Shown here: positions 15,922 through 24,465 of the stretch, in pieces | Position numbering within the stretch: position 1 is the stretch's first letter | Layout: every line of letters starts with the position of its first letter | Assembly: GCA_963754535.1 (NCBI GenBank) | Contig: CAVWGG010000009.1 | Location: 1-64,000 of the forward strand | DNA from: RPQJ01 sp963754535 | GTDB taxonomy: Bacteria > Pseudomonadota > Gammaproteobacteria > Steroidobacterales > Steroidobacteraceae | DNA: 64,000 bases | Direction: 5' to 3' | The notes under the pieces: model-generated | Databases searched by the model: none | What the model was told of the DNA's origin: nothing | What the model saw: only the letters and a program-made list of their open reading frames with translations | Made by a program: the position numbers and the translations under genes

Positions 15922-17751
15922 ATGCACCCGGACTGGCAGGTACTGATTCGCGGCGCGCGTGTCTTCGACGGCACGGGCGGCCCGTCTGCGGTGGAAGACA
16001 TCGCGATCGCGGGCGGCAGGATCGCAGCGCGTGGCCCAGACCTGGCGCCGGAACGCGCCGAGCGGATCGTCGACGCTCGCGGCCGCTGGCTGCTGCCGGG
16101 CTTGCTCGACATCCACACGCACCTCGACCTCGAAGTGGAACTCGCGCCAGGGCTGCCGGAGTCGGTGCGACACGGCACGACGACGGTCGTCGTCGGCAAC
16201 TGCAGCCTCGGCACGGCCTTCGGCGCACAGCGGCGCAATGGTGACGACCCGATCCTCGACTGCTTTACGCGCGTCGAGAACATGCCGAAGCCCGTGCTGC
16301 GCAAAGTCGTGGACCGCATCGACTGGCACACCACCGGCGAGTATTTCGAGCACCTCGACGGGTTGCCGCTCGGTCCGAACATCGTGCCGCTGCTGCCGCA
16401 TTCGATGCTGCGCATCGAAGCGATGGGCAGCACGGATGCGGCCGTGACGCGCGAACCGACCACTGCCGAGCGCACGCGAATGCGGACCCTGCTCGAGGAA
16501 GCGATGGCGCAGGGCTACGCGGGACTGTCGACGGACTCGATCCCGTTTCACTACCTGGCCAATGAACCGCACAAGAGCGAGCGCATTCCGGCGCAGCACG
16601 CATCGTGGTCAGAGCTGAAGCAATTGCTCGACGTCGTCCGCAACCACGATCGTGTCTGGCAGTGCACGCCTGACGCCTCGAACCGCGCCAGGACATTCCT
16701 GCGCTTCTTCCTGACCAGCGGTCGCCTGTTCGGCAAGCCGCTCCGGACCAGCGCGCTTACGGCCGTCGATCTCACGCACGAGCGCAGCACCTACAAGCTG
16801 TTTCCGCTGATCGCCAACCTGCTGAACTCGAAGCTGCTCAACGGCCGGTTCCACTTCCAGGTGCTCGGCACGCCGTTTCGCATGCATGCGGAAGGCGCGA
16901 TCTGCCCCATCTTCGAGGAGTTCGAGTCCTCGCGGCGCCTGATGGCGCTCGACATCGAGGACGCGGCCGGCCGCCAGCGTGAAATGAGCTCGGAGGACTT
17001 CGGTCGCGTCTTCGTGCGTGAGTGGCACGACGCGGGCGCGGTCTCCACGTTCAACCGCGATCTCGATTCGCTGCACGTCGAGCGGGCGCCGGTTCCTGAG
17101 TGGTGCGGCGAGACTTTCGGGGCGGTGTATCGGCGACTCGAGGCCTACCAGGCCGGTGATGCGGCGGTGGCACGCAGCGAGCTGGAGCGCGAGGCTCTTG
17201 CGGAATTCCCTCGGCCACTGGCGCGGGAAGGCGAGTTCCTGCTGCACTTGTTCCGACGCTACGACCGTGAGCTGCGCTGGTACTTCATCGTCGCGAACGA
17301 TCGACCGGAGATTTTGCGCGACCTGCTGTTCCACCCGCATTTGCTGCCGGGTTTCAACGATAGCGGCGCGCACCTGATCAACCTCGCGTTCTTCGACGGC
17401 AACCTGCTCACGCTGCGGATCGCGGCGCGGGAATCGCTCGAGATGGTCGCGAAGGCCGTGCGGCGATTGACGCGCGAGCCGGCGGAGTTCTTCGGCGTGG
17501 ACGCGGGCCGGCTCGACGTCGGCGCGCAGGCGGACGTCGTGCTGATCAATCCGGAGGCGCTGCAGACGTACGACACCGACGCGAATCGCCGCATGATCTA
17601 TCGCGACATCTTCGAGCACGAGCAGCTGGTCAATCGCTCCGATGGCGTGGTCGCGGCGGTGTTCATCGCGGGCGAGGAGGCCTGGGACGGCGCTGAGTTC
17701 ACGCCGGCGCTCGGGCACAAGCGGCTCGGCCGCGCGCTGCGGGCGGGTTGA
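15922..17751 (+). CDS. Amidohydrolase, N-acyl-D-amino-acid deacylase-like
   Basis: The 609-residue protein has the amidohydrolase metal motif HTH (His65, His67), and late in the sequence GFNDSGAHL, matching the catalytic Asp region of D-aminoacylases. The N-terminal beta domain (VLIRGARVFDGTGGPSAVEDIAIAGGRIAA) is typical. Relatives hydrolyse N-acyl-D-amino acids, but the family is broad and dihydropyrimidinase-like roles are possible. It is longer than many D-aminoacylases (about 480-500) because of a large middle insertion. It ends the four-gene run, 53 bases after the oxidase. Confidence 0.78.
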   Translation: MHPDWQVLIRGARVFDGTGGPSAVEDIAIAGGRIAARGPDLAPERAERIVDARGRWLLPGLLDIHTHLDLEVELAPGLPESVRHGTTTVVVGNCSLGTAFGAQRRNGDDPILDCFTRVENMPKPVLRKVVDRIDWHTTGEYFEHLDGLPLGPNIVPLLPHSMLRIEAMGSTDAAVTREPTTAERTRMRTLLEEAMAQGYAGLSTDSIPFHYLANEPHKSERIPAQHASWSELKQLLDVVRNHDRVWQCTPDASNRARTFLRFFLTSGRLFGKPLRTSALTAVDLTHERSTYKLFPLIANLLNSKLLNGRFHFQVLGTPFRMHAEGAICPIFEEFESSRRLMALDIEDAAGRQREMSSEDFGRVFVREWHDAGAVSTFNRDLDSLHVERAPVPEWCGETFGAVYRRLEAYQAGDAAVARSELEREALAEFPRPLAREGEFLLHLFRRYDRELRWYFIVANDRPEILRDLLFHPHLLPGFNDSGAHLINLAFFDGNLLTLRIAARESLEMVAKAVRRLTREPAEFFGVDAGRLDVGAQADVVLINPEALQTYDTDANRRMIYRDIFEHEQLVNRSDGVVAAVFIAGEEAWDGAEFTPALGHKRLGRALRAG

Positions 17752-17762
17752 GGTCTGCGTCT

Positions 17763-18056
17763 TGCGGTAACGCCCAGGGCCGAGCTCGGCGAGCCGGGTC
17801 TTCCTCGCTGCCCCAGCGTCTCACGCGCTTCGTCGAAAAAAATCGGGGACGCTCGACGCTTGAGTTAAAGCGGACGAATGAGCGTCCCCGATTTTGTTTC
17901 GACGGCGACCCTCGCTCGAGCGGGCGCGAAGCGATGGTGGCAGCGCGGTAACGACAACACGGCGGTGCCGCTTCGCACCTGCGCTCGAGCATCGGCGTTC
18001 GACATGGGGCAGCGAGGAAGACCCGGCTCGCCGAGCTCTGTCCGCGCGTTACCGCA
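17763..18056. repeat. Palindromic element with about 52-bp terminal inverted repeats (MITE-like)
   Basis: The sequence from 17763 to 17815 recurs inverted at 18005-18056. The inner 34 bases are identical and the outer TGCGGTAACGC is also shared, with a short divergent stretch between. Inside is a second inverted repeat of about 24 bases (17831-17854 and 17880-17904) whose core is TCGGGGACGCTC flanked by A and T tracts. No credible ORF lies within. The region separates convergent genes (amidohydrolase and rhodanese). It looks like a non-autonomous mobile or REP-type element, and the inner hairpin could terminate transcription both ways. No target-site duplication was clear. Confidence 0.8.
17831..17904. 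terminator. Inner hairpin with A/T-tract ends, possible bidirectional terminator
   Basis: TCGGGGACGCTC (17843-17854) pairs with GAGCGTCCCCGA (17880-17891) around a 25-base loop. The stem is bordered by seven A on the left and TTTTGTTT on the right, so either strand would show a stem followed by U residues. The two flanking genes converge on it. The loop is longer than usual for a strong terminator. Confidence 0.5.
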
Positions 18057-18076
18057 GCAAAATGCGCTGGACCGCC

Positions 18077-18433
18077 TCAGCAGCGACCGTGCTCGACGAC
18101 CTGCCCCGACGCCGGATCGATTCGAATCAACGGCAGGTCCTGCGCCTTCCACGCGTTGATGCCGCCCTCGAGGTTGGCAACCTGCGTGTGTCCTGCGGCG
18201 ACCAGCGCCTGCGCCGCACGCATCGAACGACCGCCCGCGGCGCACTGGATGACCAGCATGCGACTCGTGGACGGGATCGACTTCGGATCGAACGTCGAAA
18301 GCGGGTATAGCAGCGCGCCAGGAATGCGCTCGAACGCGTATTCATTCGCCTCGCGCACGTCGACGAGCAGGATTTCGCCGGTGGCGAGGCCCGCGCGGAC
18401 TTCGGCGGGCGTGATCTGGGTGATTCCGGTCAT
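18077..18433 (-). CDS. Single-domain rhodanese-like sulfurtransferase
   Basis: The 118-residue protein is one rhodanese domain with the active-site Cys64 in VIQCAAGGRS, the loop that carries a persulfide. It lacks a signal peptide and should be cytoplasmic. It lies 15 bases after the sulfur-dioxygenase-like gene on the same strand; such pairs process sulfane sulfur (GSSH or thiosulfate). Its stop is 21 bases from the palindromic element. Confidence 0.9.
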   Translation of the reverse strand: MTGITQITPAEVRAGLATGEILLVDVREANEYAFERIPGALLYPLSTFDPKSIPSTSRMLVIQCAAGGRSMRAAQALVAAGHTQVANLEGGINAWKAQDLPLIRIDPASGQVVEHGRC

Positions 18434-18448
18434 GTGTCTTGCCTCGAT

Positions 18449-19324
18449 TTATTGCTTCGGCTTGCCGAACACGTCGAGCGGGACGCGCAGGTAACTGACG
18501 CCATCGGCTTCCGCCGGCGGCAGTCGGCCGGCGCGGATGTTCACCTGCACCGACGGAATGATCAGGTTGGGCACGTCGAGCGTGGCATCACGCTCGGTCC
18601 GCATCTTCACGAACCCCGCTTCGTCGACGCCGTCGCGGATGTGGATGTTGGCGCGGCGCTGCTCGTCGATCGTCGTCTCGCAGACCGCGGCGCGGCCGCC
18701 GGGCGAGTAGTCGTGACACACGAATACCCGCATGCCGGAAGGCAGCGAGAACAGCCGTTGCACCGAGCGATACAGTTCCGCCGCATTGCCGCCTGGAAAA
18801 TCGCAACGCGCCGAGCCGCCGTCCGGCATGAACAGCGTATCGCCGACGAACACCGCATTGCCGACCAGGAAGCTCACGCTGTCGTTGGTATGACCCGGCG
18901 TCGGCATCACGTGGATCGATCCCGTGCCGAGCGGCAGCGTGGCATCGTCGTCGAGCAGGCGATCGAACTGGCTGCCGTCCGGCTGGAATTCGGGCCCGAG
19001 GCCGAACAGCGTCCTGAACGTACGCTGGACCGAGCGGATGCCCTGCCCGATCGCAATCTCGCCACCGAGCAGGTGCTTCAGGTGCTGCGCGGACGTCAGG
19101 TGATCGGCATGCGCGTGCGTCTCGAGAATCCAGCGCACCTTGAGCGCATTCGCCCGCACATGGTCGACGATGAGGTCCGCGGCGACGGTGCCGGTGCGGC
19201 CCGACTTCCAGTCAAAGTCCAGGACCGGGTCGATGATGGCGGCTTCGCCGGAGGCCGGATCGGCGACCACATAGCTCCACGTGCCGGTGCCGGCATGGTG
19301 GAAAGGCGTGACGTTCGGTTGCAC
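18449..19324 (-). CDS. MBL-fold persulfide (sulfur) dioxygenase-like protein
   Basis: The 291-residue metallo-beta-lactamase-fold protein has THAHADHL with His70, His72, Asp74 and His75, and later PTPGHTNDS and CHDY segments for metal binding. The arrangement fits the ETHE1/Blh group, which use one iron to oxidise glutathione persulfide to sulfite. Conserved family pieces include RWILETH and VFVGDTLF. The following rhodanese gene supports a role in sulfide or persulfide detoxification. A glyoxalase II function is less likely given the neighbour and the motif context. Confidence 0.85.
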   Translation of the reverse strand: MQPNVTPFHHAGTGTWSYVVADPASGEAAIIDPVLDFDWKSGRTGTVAADLIVDHVRANALKVRWILETHAHADHLTSAQHLKHLLGGEIAIGQGIRSVQRTFRTLFGLGPEFQPDGSQFDRLLDDDATLPLGTGSIHVMPTPGHTNDSVSFLVGNAVFVGDTLFMPDGGSARCDFPGGNAAELYRSVQRLFSLPSGMRVFVCHDYSPGGRAAVCETTIDEQRRANIHIRDGVDEAGFVKMRTERDATLDVPNLIIPSVQVNIRAGRLPPAEADGVSYLRVPLDVFGKPKQ

Positions 19325-19362
19325 GGGACGATCCTCGTGATCTGTGCGAGGCGCCGGACGGC

Positions 19363-19614
19363 TCAGGCCGGCTTGCCGGCCTCGAGGGCGGAAAGCCGCT
19401 GCTCCAGCGCCGCCAGCTTTTCGCGTGTCCGGCGCAGCACGGCGCTCTGCACGTCGAATTCCTCGCGGGTCACGAGATCGAGCCGGGCCAGCTGCGACTG
19501 CAGGACACCCTTGAAGTTCTGCTCGAGGTCGCGCCGCAGGGCGCTCACGTTCTCGGGCACGGCACCGGCGAGGCGGCGGGCCAGGTCATCGATCATGCGG
19601 GGGTCGAAAGCCAT
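19363..19614 (-). CDS. ubiK: Ubiquinone biosynthesis accessory factor UbiK
   Basis: The 83-residue protein begins MAFDPRMIDDLARRL and matches the BMFP/YqiC family. A basic-amphipathic N-terminal helix is followed by a C-terminal coiled coil (about residues 50-80) that forms trimers. UbiK works with UbiJ in the soluble Ubi complex; ubiJ is also in this window at 39 kb. The ATG at 19614 was chosen over an upstream start because homology begins there. Confidence 0.9.
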   Translation of the reverse strand: MAFDPRMIDDLARRLAGAVPENVSALRRDLEQNFKGVLQSQLARLDLVTREEFDVQSAVLRRTREKLAALEQRLSALEAGKPA

Positions 19615-19692
19615 GGTGACTGTGGAGCTCGTTGACGAGATCCGTAGTGTAGCGGCCGGCGCGGACATCGGCAGGCAGCCGGCGGCGTGATT

Positions 19693-19740
19693 CGGTGCAC
19701 CGTACCCCGCCAGCGCTCCATCGTGGTGCACTGGTGCAGG
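19693..19740 (+). promoter_or_regulatory. Possible NtrC-type enhancer sites upstream of glnK
   Basis: A perfect CGGTGCACCG palindrome is at 19693-19702, and TGCAC-TG-GTGCA at 19727-19738. Both resemble NtrC half-sites (TGCAC...GTGCA), though the spacing is tighter than the usual 17-base site. They lie about 50-90 bases upstream of the sigma-54 promoter, as expected for enhancer-binding proteins. Confidence 0.4.
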
Positions 19741-19781
19741 CCGGGCAGACCAATTCCGCGGTCACGGCGAGCCGTGGACCG

Positions 19782-19798
19782 TGGCACGCTTCCTGCAT
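19782..19798 (+). promoter_or_regulatory. Sigma-54 promoter of glnK-amtB
   Basis: TGGCAC at 19782-19787 and CTGCAT at 19793-19798 are separated by five bases, matching the -24/-12 element (TGGCAC-N5-TTGCA) with one mismatch. Transcription would start near 19808-19810, about 40 bases before glnK. Nitrogen-limited expression through RpoN and NtrC is the established pattern for glnK-amtB. Confidence 0.8.
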
Positions 19799-19847
19799 TG
19801 AGGGTTTCCGACGTTCACGCGCGACCGCCGTCGCCCAGGGAGACCCG

Positions 19848-20186
19848 ATGAAGCTCATCACCGCCGTCATCAAGCCTTTCAAGCTCGATGAAGTGCGCCA
19901 GGCCATTGCCGACATTGGCGTGCAAGGCGTCACGGTGACCGAGGTGCAGGGCTTCGGCCGGCAGCGCGGGCACACCGAGCTCTACCGTGGCGCGGAATAC
20001 CGCGTCGATTTCCTGCCCAAGACCAAGATCGAGATTGCCGTCGACGACACCATCGTCGAGCAGGTGATCGAAGCCATCACCAACGTCGCCCGCACCGGAA
20101 AGATCGGCGACGGGAAGATTTTCGTGACCCAGCTCGCCCAGGCCGTGCGCATCCGCACGGGCGAGGCCGGCGCCGACGCCGTCTAG
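19848..20186 (+). CDS. glnK: Nitrogen regulatory protein P-II (GlnK/GlnB)
   Basis: The 112-residue protein is a canonical P-II trimer subunit. Tyr51, the uridylylation site at the tip of the T loop, is present in RGAEYRVDF, and the B-loop TGKIGDGKIF binds ATP. P-II senses 2-oxoglutarate and energy and gates AmtB. The ATG at 19848 is preceded by CAGGGAGA. Adjacency to amtB and the sigma-54 promoter favours the name glnK over glnB. Confidence 0.95.
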   Translation: MKLITAVIKPFKLDEVRQAIADIGVQGVTVTEVQGFGRQRGHTELYRGAEYRVDFLPKTKIEIAVDDTIVEQVIEAITNVARTGKIGDGKIFVTQLAQAVRIRTGEAGADAV

Positions 20187-20247
20187 GTCGCTTTTCGGAT
20201 CACCACCCCATGACCTGCTGCACCGACTCATCGACAGGAGAACACCA

Positions 20248-21651
20248 GTGAAGACCTTGACCGCCGCGCCAAGCCGCCCGTGGGCCGCCGCGCTCGCACT
20301 GGGCGCCATGCTCGCGCCCGCCCTGGGCTTTGCCCAGGACACGCCCGTGCCCGACAAGGGTGACACGGCCTGGATGATGACCTCGACGGTGCTCGTCATC
20401 CTCATGACGATCCCCGGCCTCGCGCTCTTCTACGCGGGCATGGTGCGCTCGAAGAACGTGCTGTCGCTGCTCATGCAGGTCTTCATGACGTTCTGCCTGA
20501 TCTCCATCCTGTGGGCGATCTACGGCTACAGCCTCGCCTTCACCAACGGCAACGATTTCATCGGCGGTTTCGACCGGCTGTTCCTGCAGGGCCTGGACTC
20601 GAACGCGCTGGCGGCGACCTTCAGCAAGGGCGTCTACATCCCCGAGTACACCTGGTTCATCTTCCAGCTCACCTTCGCGTGCATCACCCCCTGCCTGATC
20701 GTCGGCGCGTTCGCCGAACGCATCAAGTTCAGCGCGGTGCTGCTGTTCGTGGTGATCTGGTTCACCTTCGCGTACCTGCCGATGGCGCACATGGTCTGGT
20801 GGTGGGCGGGTCCGGACGCCTACACCGACGCCGCTGCCGGCGCGGCTGCCGCGGAAACCGCAGGTTTCCTGTTCCAGAAGGGCGCGCTCGACTTCGCCGG
20901 CGGCACCGTCGTCCACATCAACGCAGGCATCGCGGGGCTCGTCGGCGCGCTGATGATCGGCAAGCGCATCGGCTACGGCACGAGCGCCATGCCCCCGCAC
21001 AACGTGCCGATGGTGATGATCGGCGCCTCGCTGCTGTGGGTGGGCTGGTTCGGCTTCAACGTGGGTTCGGGCCTGGAAGCCAACGGCTTCACCAGCATGG
21101 TGTTCGCCAACACGATCCTCGCCACGGCCGCTGCGGCGCTCGCCTGGTCCTTCGCTGAGTGGGTCCACCGCGGCACGCCGACGATGCTCGGTGCGGCCTC
21201 CGGCGCAGTCGCCGGCCTCGTCGCGATCACCCCGGCCTGCGGCTGGGTGGGTCCGATGGGCTCGATCGCGATCGGCATTATTGCGGGCCTGCTCTGCCTC
21301 TTCGCGGTCGTCGGACTCAAGTCGAAGCTCGGCTACGACGACTCGCTGGACGTGTTCGGCGTGCACTGCGTCGGCGGCATCGTGGGGGCGCTGCTGACCG
21401 CAGTGTTCTGCGATCCGGCCCTCGGCGGCACCGGCGTGTACGACTACGTCGCCAACGCTGTCGCCCCGTACGACATGGGCGCGCAGTTCAAGGCGCAGTT
21501 GTGGGGCGTCATGACCGCCCTGGTGTGGTCGGGCGTCGTCGCCGCGATCGCGTTCAAGCTGATCGACCTGGTGATCGGGCTGCGCGTGCCGGAAGAAGCC
21601 GAGCGCGAAGGCCTCGACACCGTGTCGCACGGCGAGCGCGCGTACAACTGA
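20248..21651 (+). CDS. amtB: Ammonium transporter
   Basis: The 467-residue protein has an N-terminal signal sequence (to about residue 30, ending GFAQ) and eleven predicted membrane helices. The pore histidines are in VVHINAGIAGLVG and FGVHCVGGIVG. It imports ammonium and is blocked by GlnK. It lies 61 bases after glnK in the same operon and is followed by two hairpins, the second a strong terminator. Confidence 0.96.
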   Translation: MKTLTAAPSRPWAAALALGAMLAPALGFAQDTPVPDKGDTAWMMTSTVLVILMTIPGLALFYAGMVRSKNVLSLLMQVFMTFCLISILWAIYGYSLAFTNGNDFIGGFDRLFLQGLDSNALAATFSKGVYIPEYTWFIFQLTFACITPCLIVGAFAERIKFSAVLLFVVIWFTFAYLPMAHMVWWWAGPDAYTDAAAGAAAAETAGFLFQKGALDFAGGTVVHINAGIAGLVGALMIGKRIGYGTSAMPPHNVPMVMIGASLLWVGWFGFNVGSGLEANGFTSMVFANTILATAAAALAWSFAEWVHRGTPTMLGAASGAVAGLVAITPACGWVGPMGSIAIGIIAGLLCLFAVVGLKSKLGYDDSLDVFGVHCVGGIVGALLTAVFCDPALGGTGVYDYVANAVAPYDMGAQFKAQLWGVMTALVWSGVVAAIAFKLIDLVIGLRVPEEAEREGLDTVSHGERAYN

Positions 21652-21671
21652 TCTCGAAGGTGTCTGTGGAG

Positions 21672-21737
21672 GGCGACCGGTTCCTGGTCCGGTCGCCTTC
21701 TCCCCCGCTTGCGGGCGCTCCGGCGCCCGCTTTTTTT
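21672..21737 (+). terminator. glnK-amtB terminator region (two hairpins)
   Basis: GGCGACCGG (21672-21680) pairs with CCGGTCGCC (21689-21697). A second hairpin, GCGGGCGC (21711-21718) with GCGCCCGC (21723-21730), has a four-base loop and is followed by seven T residues (21731-21737), a textbook intrinsic terminator. Confidence 0.9.
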
Positions 21738-21815
21738 GCGCTAAATCCTTGAACTGGATCAAGATTCGCGCGACCCAACGAGCCGCTGCAGGGCGCGGCG
21801 GCTGCTACACTTCAA

Positions 21816-21896
21816 GGGGTCAGGGGATAGGGGTTAGGGGTTAGTCAGAACGGAGCGTCTGGTCCGACTAACCACTAGCCCCTAACCCCTAGCCCC
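21816..21896. repeat. Heptamer element 2 (paired arms, short spacer)
   Basis: The left arm reads GGGGTCA, GGGGATA, GGGGTTA, GGGGTTA (21816-21843) and the right arm TAACCAC, TAGCCCC, TAACCCC, TAGCCCC (21869-21896). The inner borders are GTCAGA and TCCGAC, and the spacer is only about 25 bases, so an RNA copy would fold into one long hairpin. Units are more diverged than in the other copies. The right arm ends 18 bases before the DUF4124 gene. Confidence 0.85.
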
Positions 21897-21914
21897 TTCC
21901 CCCCGGAGTGCGCC

Positions 21915-22376
21915 ATGAAAAGGTTACTTCTGCCAGTCGCCGCGCTGATGGTCCTCGCGACCGCCCAGGCGAGCGAAGTGTTCGTCACCAAGGACGCCCA
22001 GGGCCGGCCGACCTATACCGATCGCCCGGAAAGCCTGCCGGCACAGAAGGTCAACGTCGCGACGAAGCAGACCGACGCGGTCGACGTACAGCGTCAGTAC
22101 GACGAAAAAATGAAGTCCTACGCCGAGGCCGACAAAGCCAAGGCGGAAGCCTCGAAGCAGGCGGTCGAGGCCAGGCAGGCGAAAGAACTCTCCGCCGCCG
22201 ACAGAGCGAAGCGCTGTAGCGACGCGCGTGCACGCTACGAGCAGGTCATGACCGCGCAGCGTCTATACGAGCCGGGAGCAACCGAGGGCGAGCGGCGCTA
22301 CCTGGACGACAAGGAAATCGACTCGGCGCGTGAACACTCCAAGAAGGTCATGGACGAATTCTGCACGGGGCAATGA
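21915..22376 (+). CDS. DUF4124-domain exported protein
   Basis: The 153-residue protein starts with a signal peptide (MKRLLLPVAALMVLATAQA). Just after it is the DUF4124 motif (VFVTKDAQGRPTYTDRPES), a small beta domain of unknown role found in exported proteins of Gammaproteobacteria. The rest is charged and probably helical (about 55-110), with two Cys that could pair. GGAG lies about seven bases before the ATG. It ends four bases before the next gene. The function is unknown. Confidence 0.8.
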   Translation: MKRLLLPVAALMVLATAQASEVFVTKDAQGRPTYTDRPESLPAQKVNVATKQTDAVDVQRQYDEKMKSYAEADKAKAEASKQAVEARQAKELSAADRAKRCSDARARYEQVMTAQRLYEPGATEGERRYLDDKEIDSAREHSKKVMDEFCTGQ

Positions 22377-22380
22377 AGCA

Positions 22381-23295
22381 GTGACCAGCGCCAATGTCGG
22401 ATTCGCAGGCCTCGGCGCCATGGGCCGGGGCATGGCTCGCAACCTGCACCAGGCGGGGCTGCTGCGGGCCGTGTGGAACCGCACGACGGCCCGTGCCGAC
22501 GAACTCGCTGCGGAACTTGGCGTCGTCGCGGCTGCAAACCCCGCGGCTCTCGCGCGCGACTGCGACGTCATCGTGCTCTGCGTTGCGGCGGACGTCGACG
22601 TGCTCGCCGTCGTCGACGCGCTGCTGCCCGGCCTGCGACCCGGTGCCCTCGTCATCGACTGCTCGACCGTCAGCGCCGATACGGCCCGCGAGGCCGCACG
22701 CCGGCTTGCCGCGAAAGGCGGCGAATTCCTCGATGCGCCAGTGAGCGGTGGGGTCGAAGGCGCACGCGACGGCACTCTCGCCATCATGGCCGGCGGCACT
22801 GCAGCGGCCTTCGCCAGGGCGCAACCCGTGCTGCAGGCAATGGGCCGCACGGTCACGCATTTCGGTCCGAGCGGCTCCGGCCAGGCCGCCAAGGCGACGA
22901 ACCAGATCATGTGCGCCGGCGTCATCCAGGCCGTGGCAGAAGCGATGGCGTTCGCCAAGGCGCAGGGCTTGCCGTTGCCGCAGCTGATCGAGACCCTTGG
23001 CAAAGGTGCGGGCTCGAGCTGGTACTTCGTCAATCGCGCGCCGAACATCGTGCGCGATGCGTTCCCGGCCGGCTTTCGCGTGCGGTTGCACGAAAAGGAC
23101 CTGAGGATCTGCCGCGACATGGCCGCGCAGTTCGACGTGCAACTGCCGGTGGTGGAGGCGACCCTCGTCCAGTACCAGGAACTGATCGCGCTGGGTCACG
23201 GTGACGACGACATCTCCGTGCTGTTCCGCCTGAAGGACGCGCTGTTCGCGGCGGCCGCGACGCAATCCGGCGGCAAGACCAGCAAGCCCGCATGA
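22381..23295 (+). CDS. NAD-binding beta-hydroxyacid dehydrogenase (3-hydroxyisobutyrate dehydrogenase family)
   Basis: The 304-residue protein has an N-terminal Rossmann domain (VGFAGLGAMGRGMARNL), the substrate motif DAPVSGGVEGARDGTLAIMAGG and the catalytic lysine region GQAAKATNQIM. Members reduce or oxidise 3-hydroxyisobutyrate, tartronate semialdehyde or related acids. The start is taken as GTG at 22381, since homology begins at VTSANVGFAG; an ATG at 22330 lies inside the previous gene. The stop overlaps the start of algZ, an arrangement that looks positional rather than functional. Confidence 0.88.
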   Translation: MTSANVGFAGLGAMGRGMARNLHQAGLLRAVWNRTTARADELAAELGVVAAANPAALARDCDVIVLCVAADVDVLAVVDALLPGLRPGALVIDCSTVSADTAREAARRLAAKGGEFLDAPVSGGVEGARDGTLAIMAGGTAAAFARAQPVLQAMGRTVTHFGPSGSGQAAKATNQIMCAGVIQAVAEAMAFAKAQGLPLPQLIETLGKGAGSSWYFVNRAPNIVRDAFPAGFRVRLHEKDLRICRDMAAQFDVQLPVVEATLVQYQELIALGHGDDDISVLFRLKDALFAAAATQSGGKTSKPA

Positions 23296-24428
23296 GCGTC
23301 CCGGCGGCCACGCCGGAGCGAAATCGCGTCGACGAACGCGAATTTTTCCTGCCCGATTTCTGCGAAGCACGGGCCGTGCTCGCAATCGTGCTGATCGCGG
23401 CATTGCTCGGCTTGGTGCTCGCGCTCGCACGCCAGTCGGGGCAAGGCACGTTCTGGTTCGATCTCGCGCGCACCGCGGCTTTCCTGCTCTGGGCCGGGCT
23501 GCTGTGTGCAGCGGTGCTGTGCCGATCGCGATCGTGGCTCGCCGGCAAATCGCTGCGCGCGAGTATCGCCTGGTCATTGGCGCTGATGGTCGGAACGGTG
23601 ACCCTGCTGTCCGAAGCGGTCTACCTGCTCGGCCGGCTGTGGACCGCACGGTTCGACGCTCCGTCCGCCATCCTCCCCGATTCGCACTGGTCGTTCGTGC
23701 TGCCCAATGTGCTGATCACCGCCGTGGTCGGTGCGCTTGCGCTGCGTTATTTCTACGTTTCGCAGCAGTGGCGCCGCTCGGTCGAACTCGAGGCCCGCGC
23801 GCGCATCCACGCGCTGCAGGCCCGGATCCGGCCGCATTTCCTGTTCAACAGCATGAACACGATCGCCTCGCTGACGCGATCGAATCCGGCGCAGGCCGAG
23901 GAAGCGATCGAGGACCTGTCCGACCTGTTCCGCGTCAGCCTGAGCGACGCGCACGCGCAGATCACGCTCGAGGAGGAAGTCGAGATCGCACGCACCTACC
24001 AGAGGATCGAGCAGTTGCGCCTGGGCGACCGGCTGCAGGTGCGCTGGGACGTCGGCGACCTGCCGCCGCGCTGCGTGGTGCCGAGCCTGCTGCTGCAGCC
24101 TCTGCTCGAAAACGCGATCGGGCACGGCATCGAGCCACTGCCGCAGGGTGGCATCGTCGACGTGCGCGGCCGGCTCGATGACGGCGCCATCGTGCTCGAA
24201 GTGACCAATCCGAAGCCGTCGGGCAGGGCGCCGACACCCCGCCGTGGTCACCGGATGGCGCTCGACAACATCCGGCAGCGGCTGGAACTGGCCTTCCCCG
24301 GCCGCGCGACGGTCACGGTCGACGATGCGGAAAGCCGGTACACGGTCCGGCTGCGATTCCCGCAAGCGGAGGACGAATCCGTCGTCCCGGGGGCCGCGCT
24401 GAACGGCCCCATCATGTCGCCTTCGTGA
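23292..24428 (+). CDS. algZ: LytS/AlgZ-type sensor histidine kinase
   Basis: The 378-residue protein has about four N-terminal membrane segments (to residue 155), then a His_kinase-type domain with His182 in ARIRPHFLFNSMN and a GHKL ATPase (LLLQPLLENAIGHG). This is the AlgZ/FimS architecture. The gene is followed by algR and then hemC-hemD, as in Pseudomonas, where the pair controls exopolysaccharide, type IV pili and virulence. The target genes here are unknown. Confidence 0.88.
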   Translation: MSVPAATPERNRVDEREFFLPDFCEARAVLAIVLIAALLGLVLALARQSGQGTFWFDLARTAAFLLWAGLLCAAVLCRSRSWLAGKSLRASIAWSLALMVGTVTLLSEAVYLLGRLWTARFDAPSAILPDSHWSFVLPNVLITAVVGALALRYFYVSQQWRRSVELEARARIHALQARIRPHFLFNSMNTIASLTRSNPAQAEEAIEDLSDLFRVSLSDAHAQITLEEEVEIARTYQRIEQLRLGDRLQVRWDVGDLPPRCVVPSLLLQPLLENAIGHGIEPLPQGGIVDVRGRLDDGAIVLEVTNPKPSGRAPTPRRGHRMALDNIRQRLELAFPGRATVTVDDAESRYTVRLRFPQAEDESVVPGAALNGPIMSPS

Positions 24429-24465
24429 CACGCGGCCCTGTCCATCGGACAATCCCGGTCCGCGC

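Noticed and set aside
20200..21762. Minus-strand ORF of 520 codons opposite amtB
   Set aside because: It is the complement of a membrane protein gene and reads as charged repeats of Asp, Arg and His, a typical artefact.
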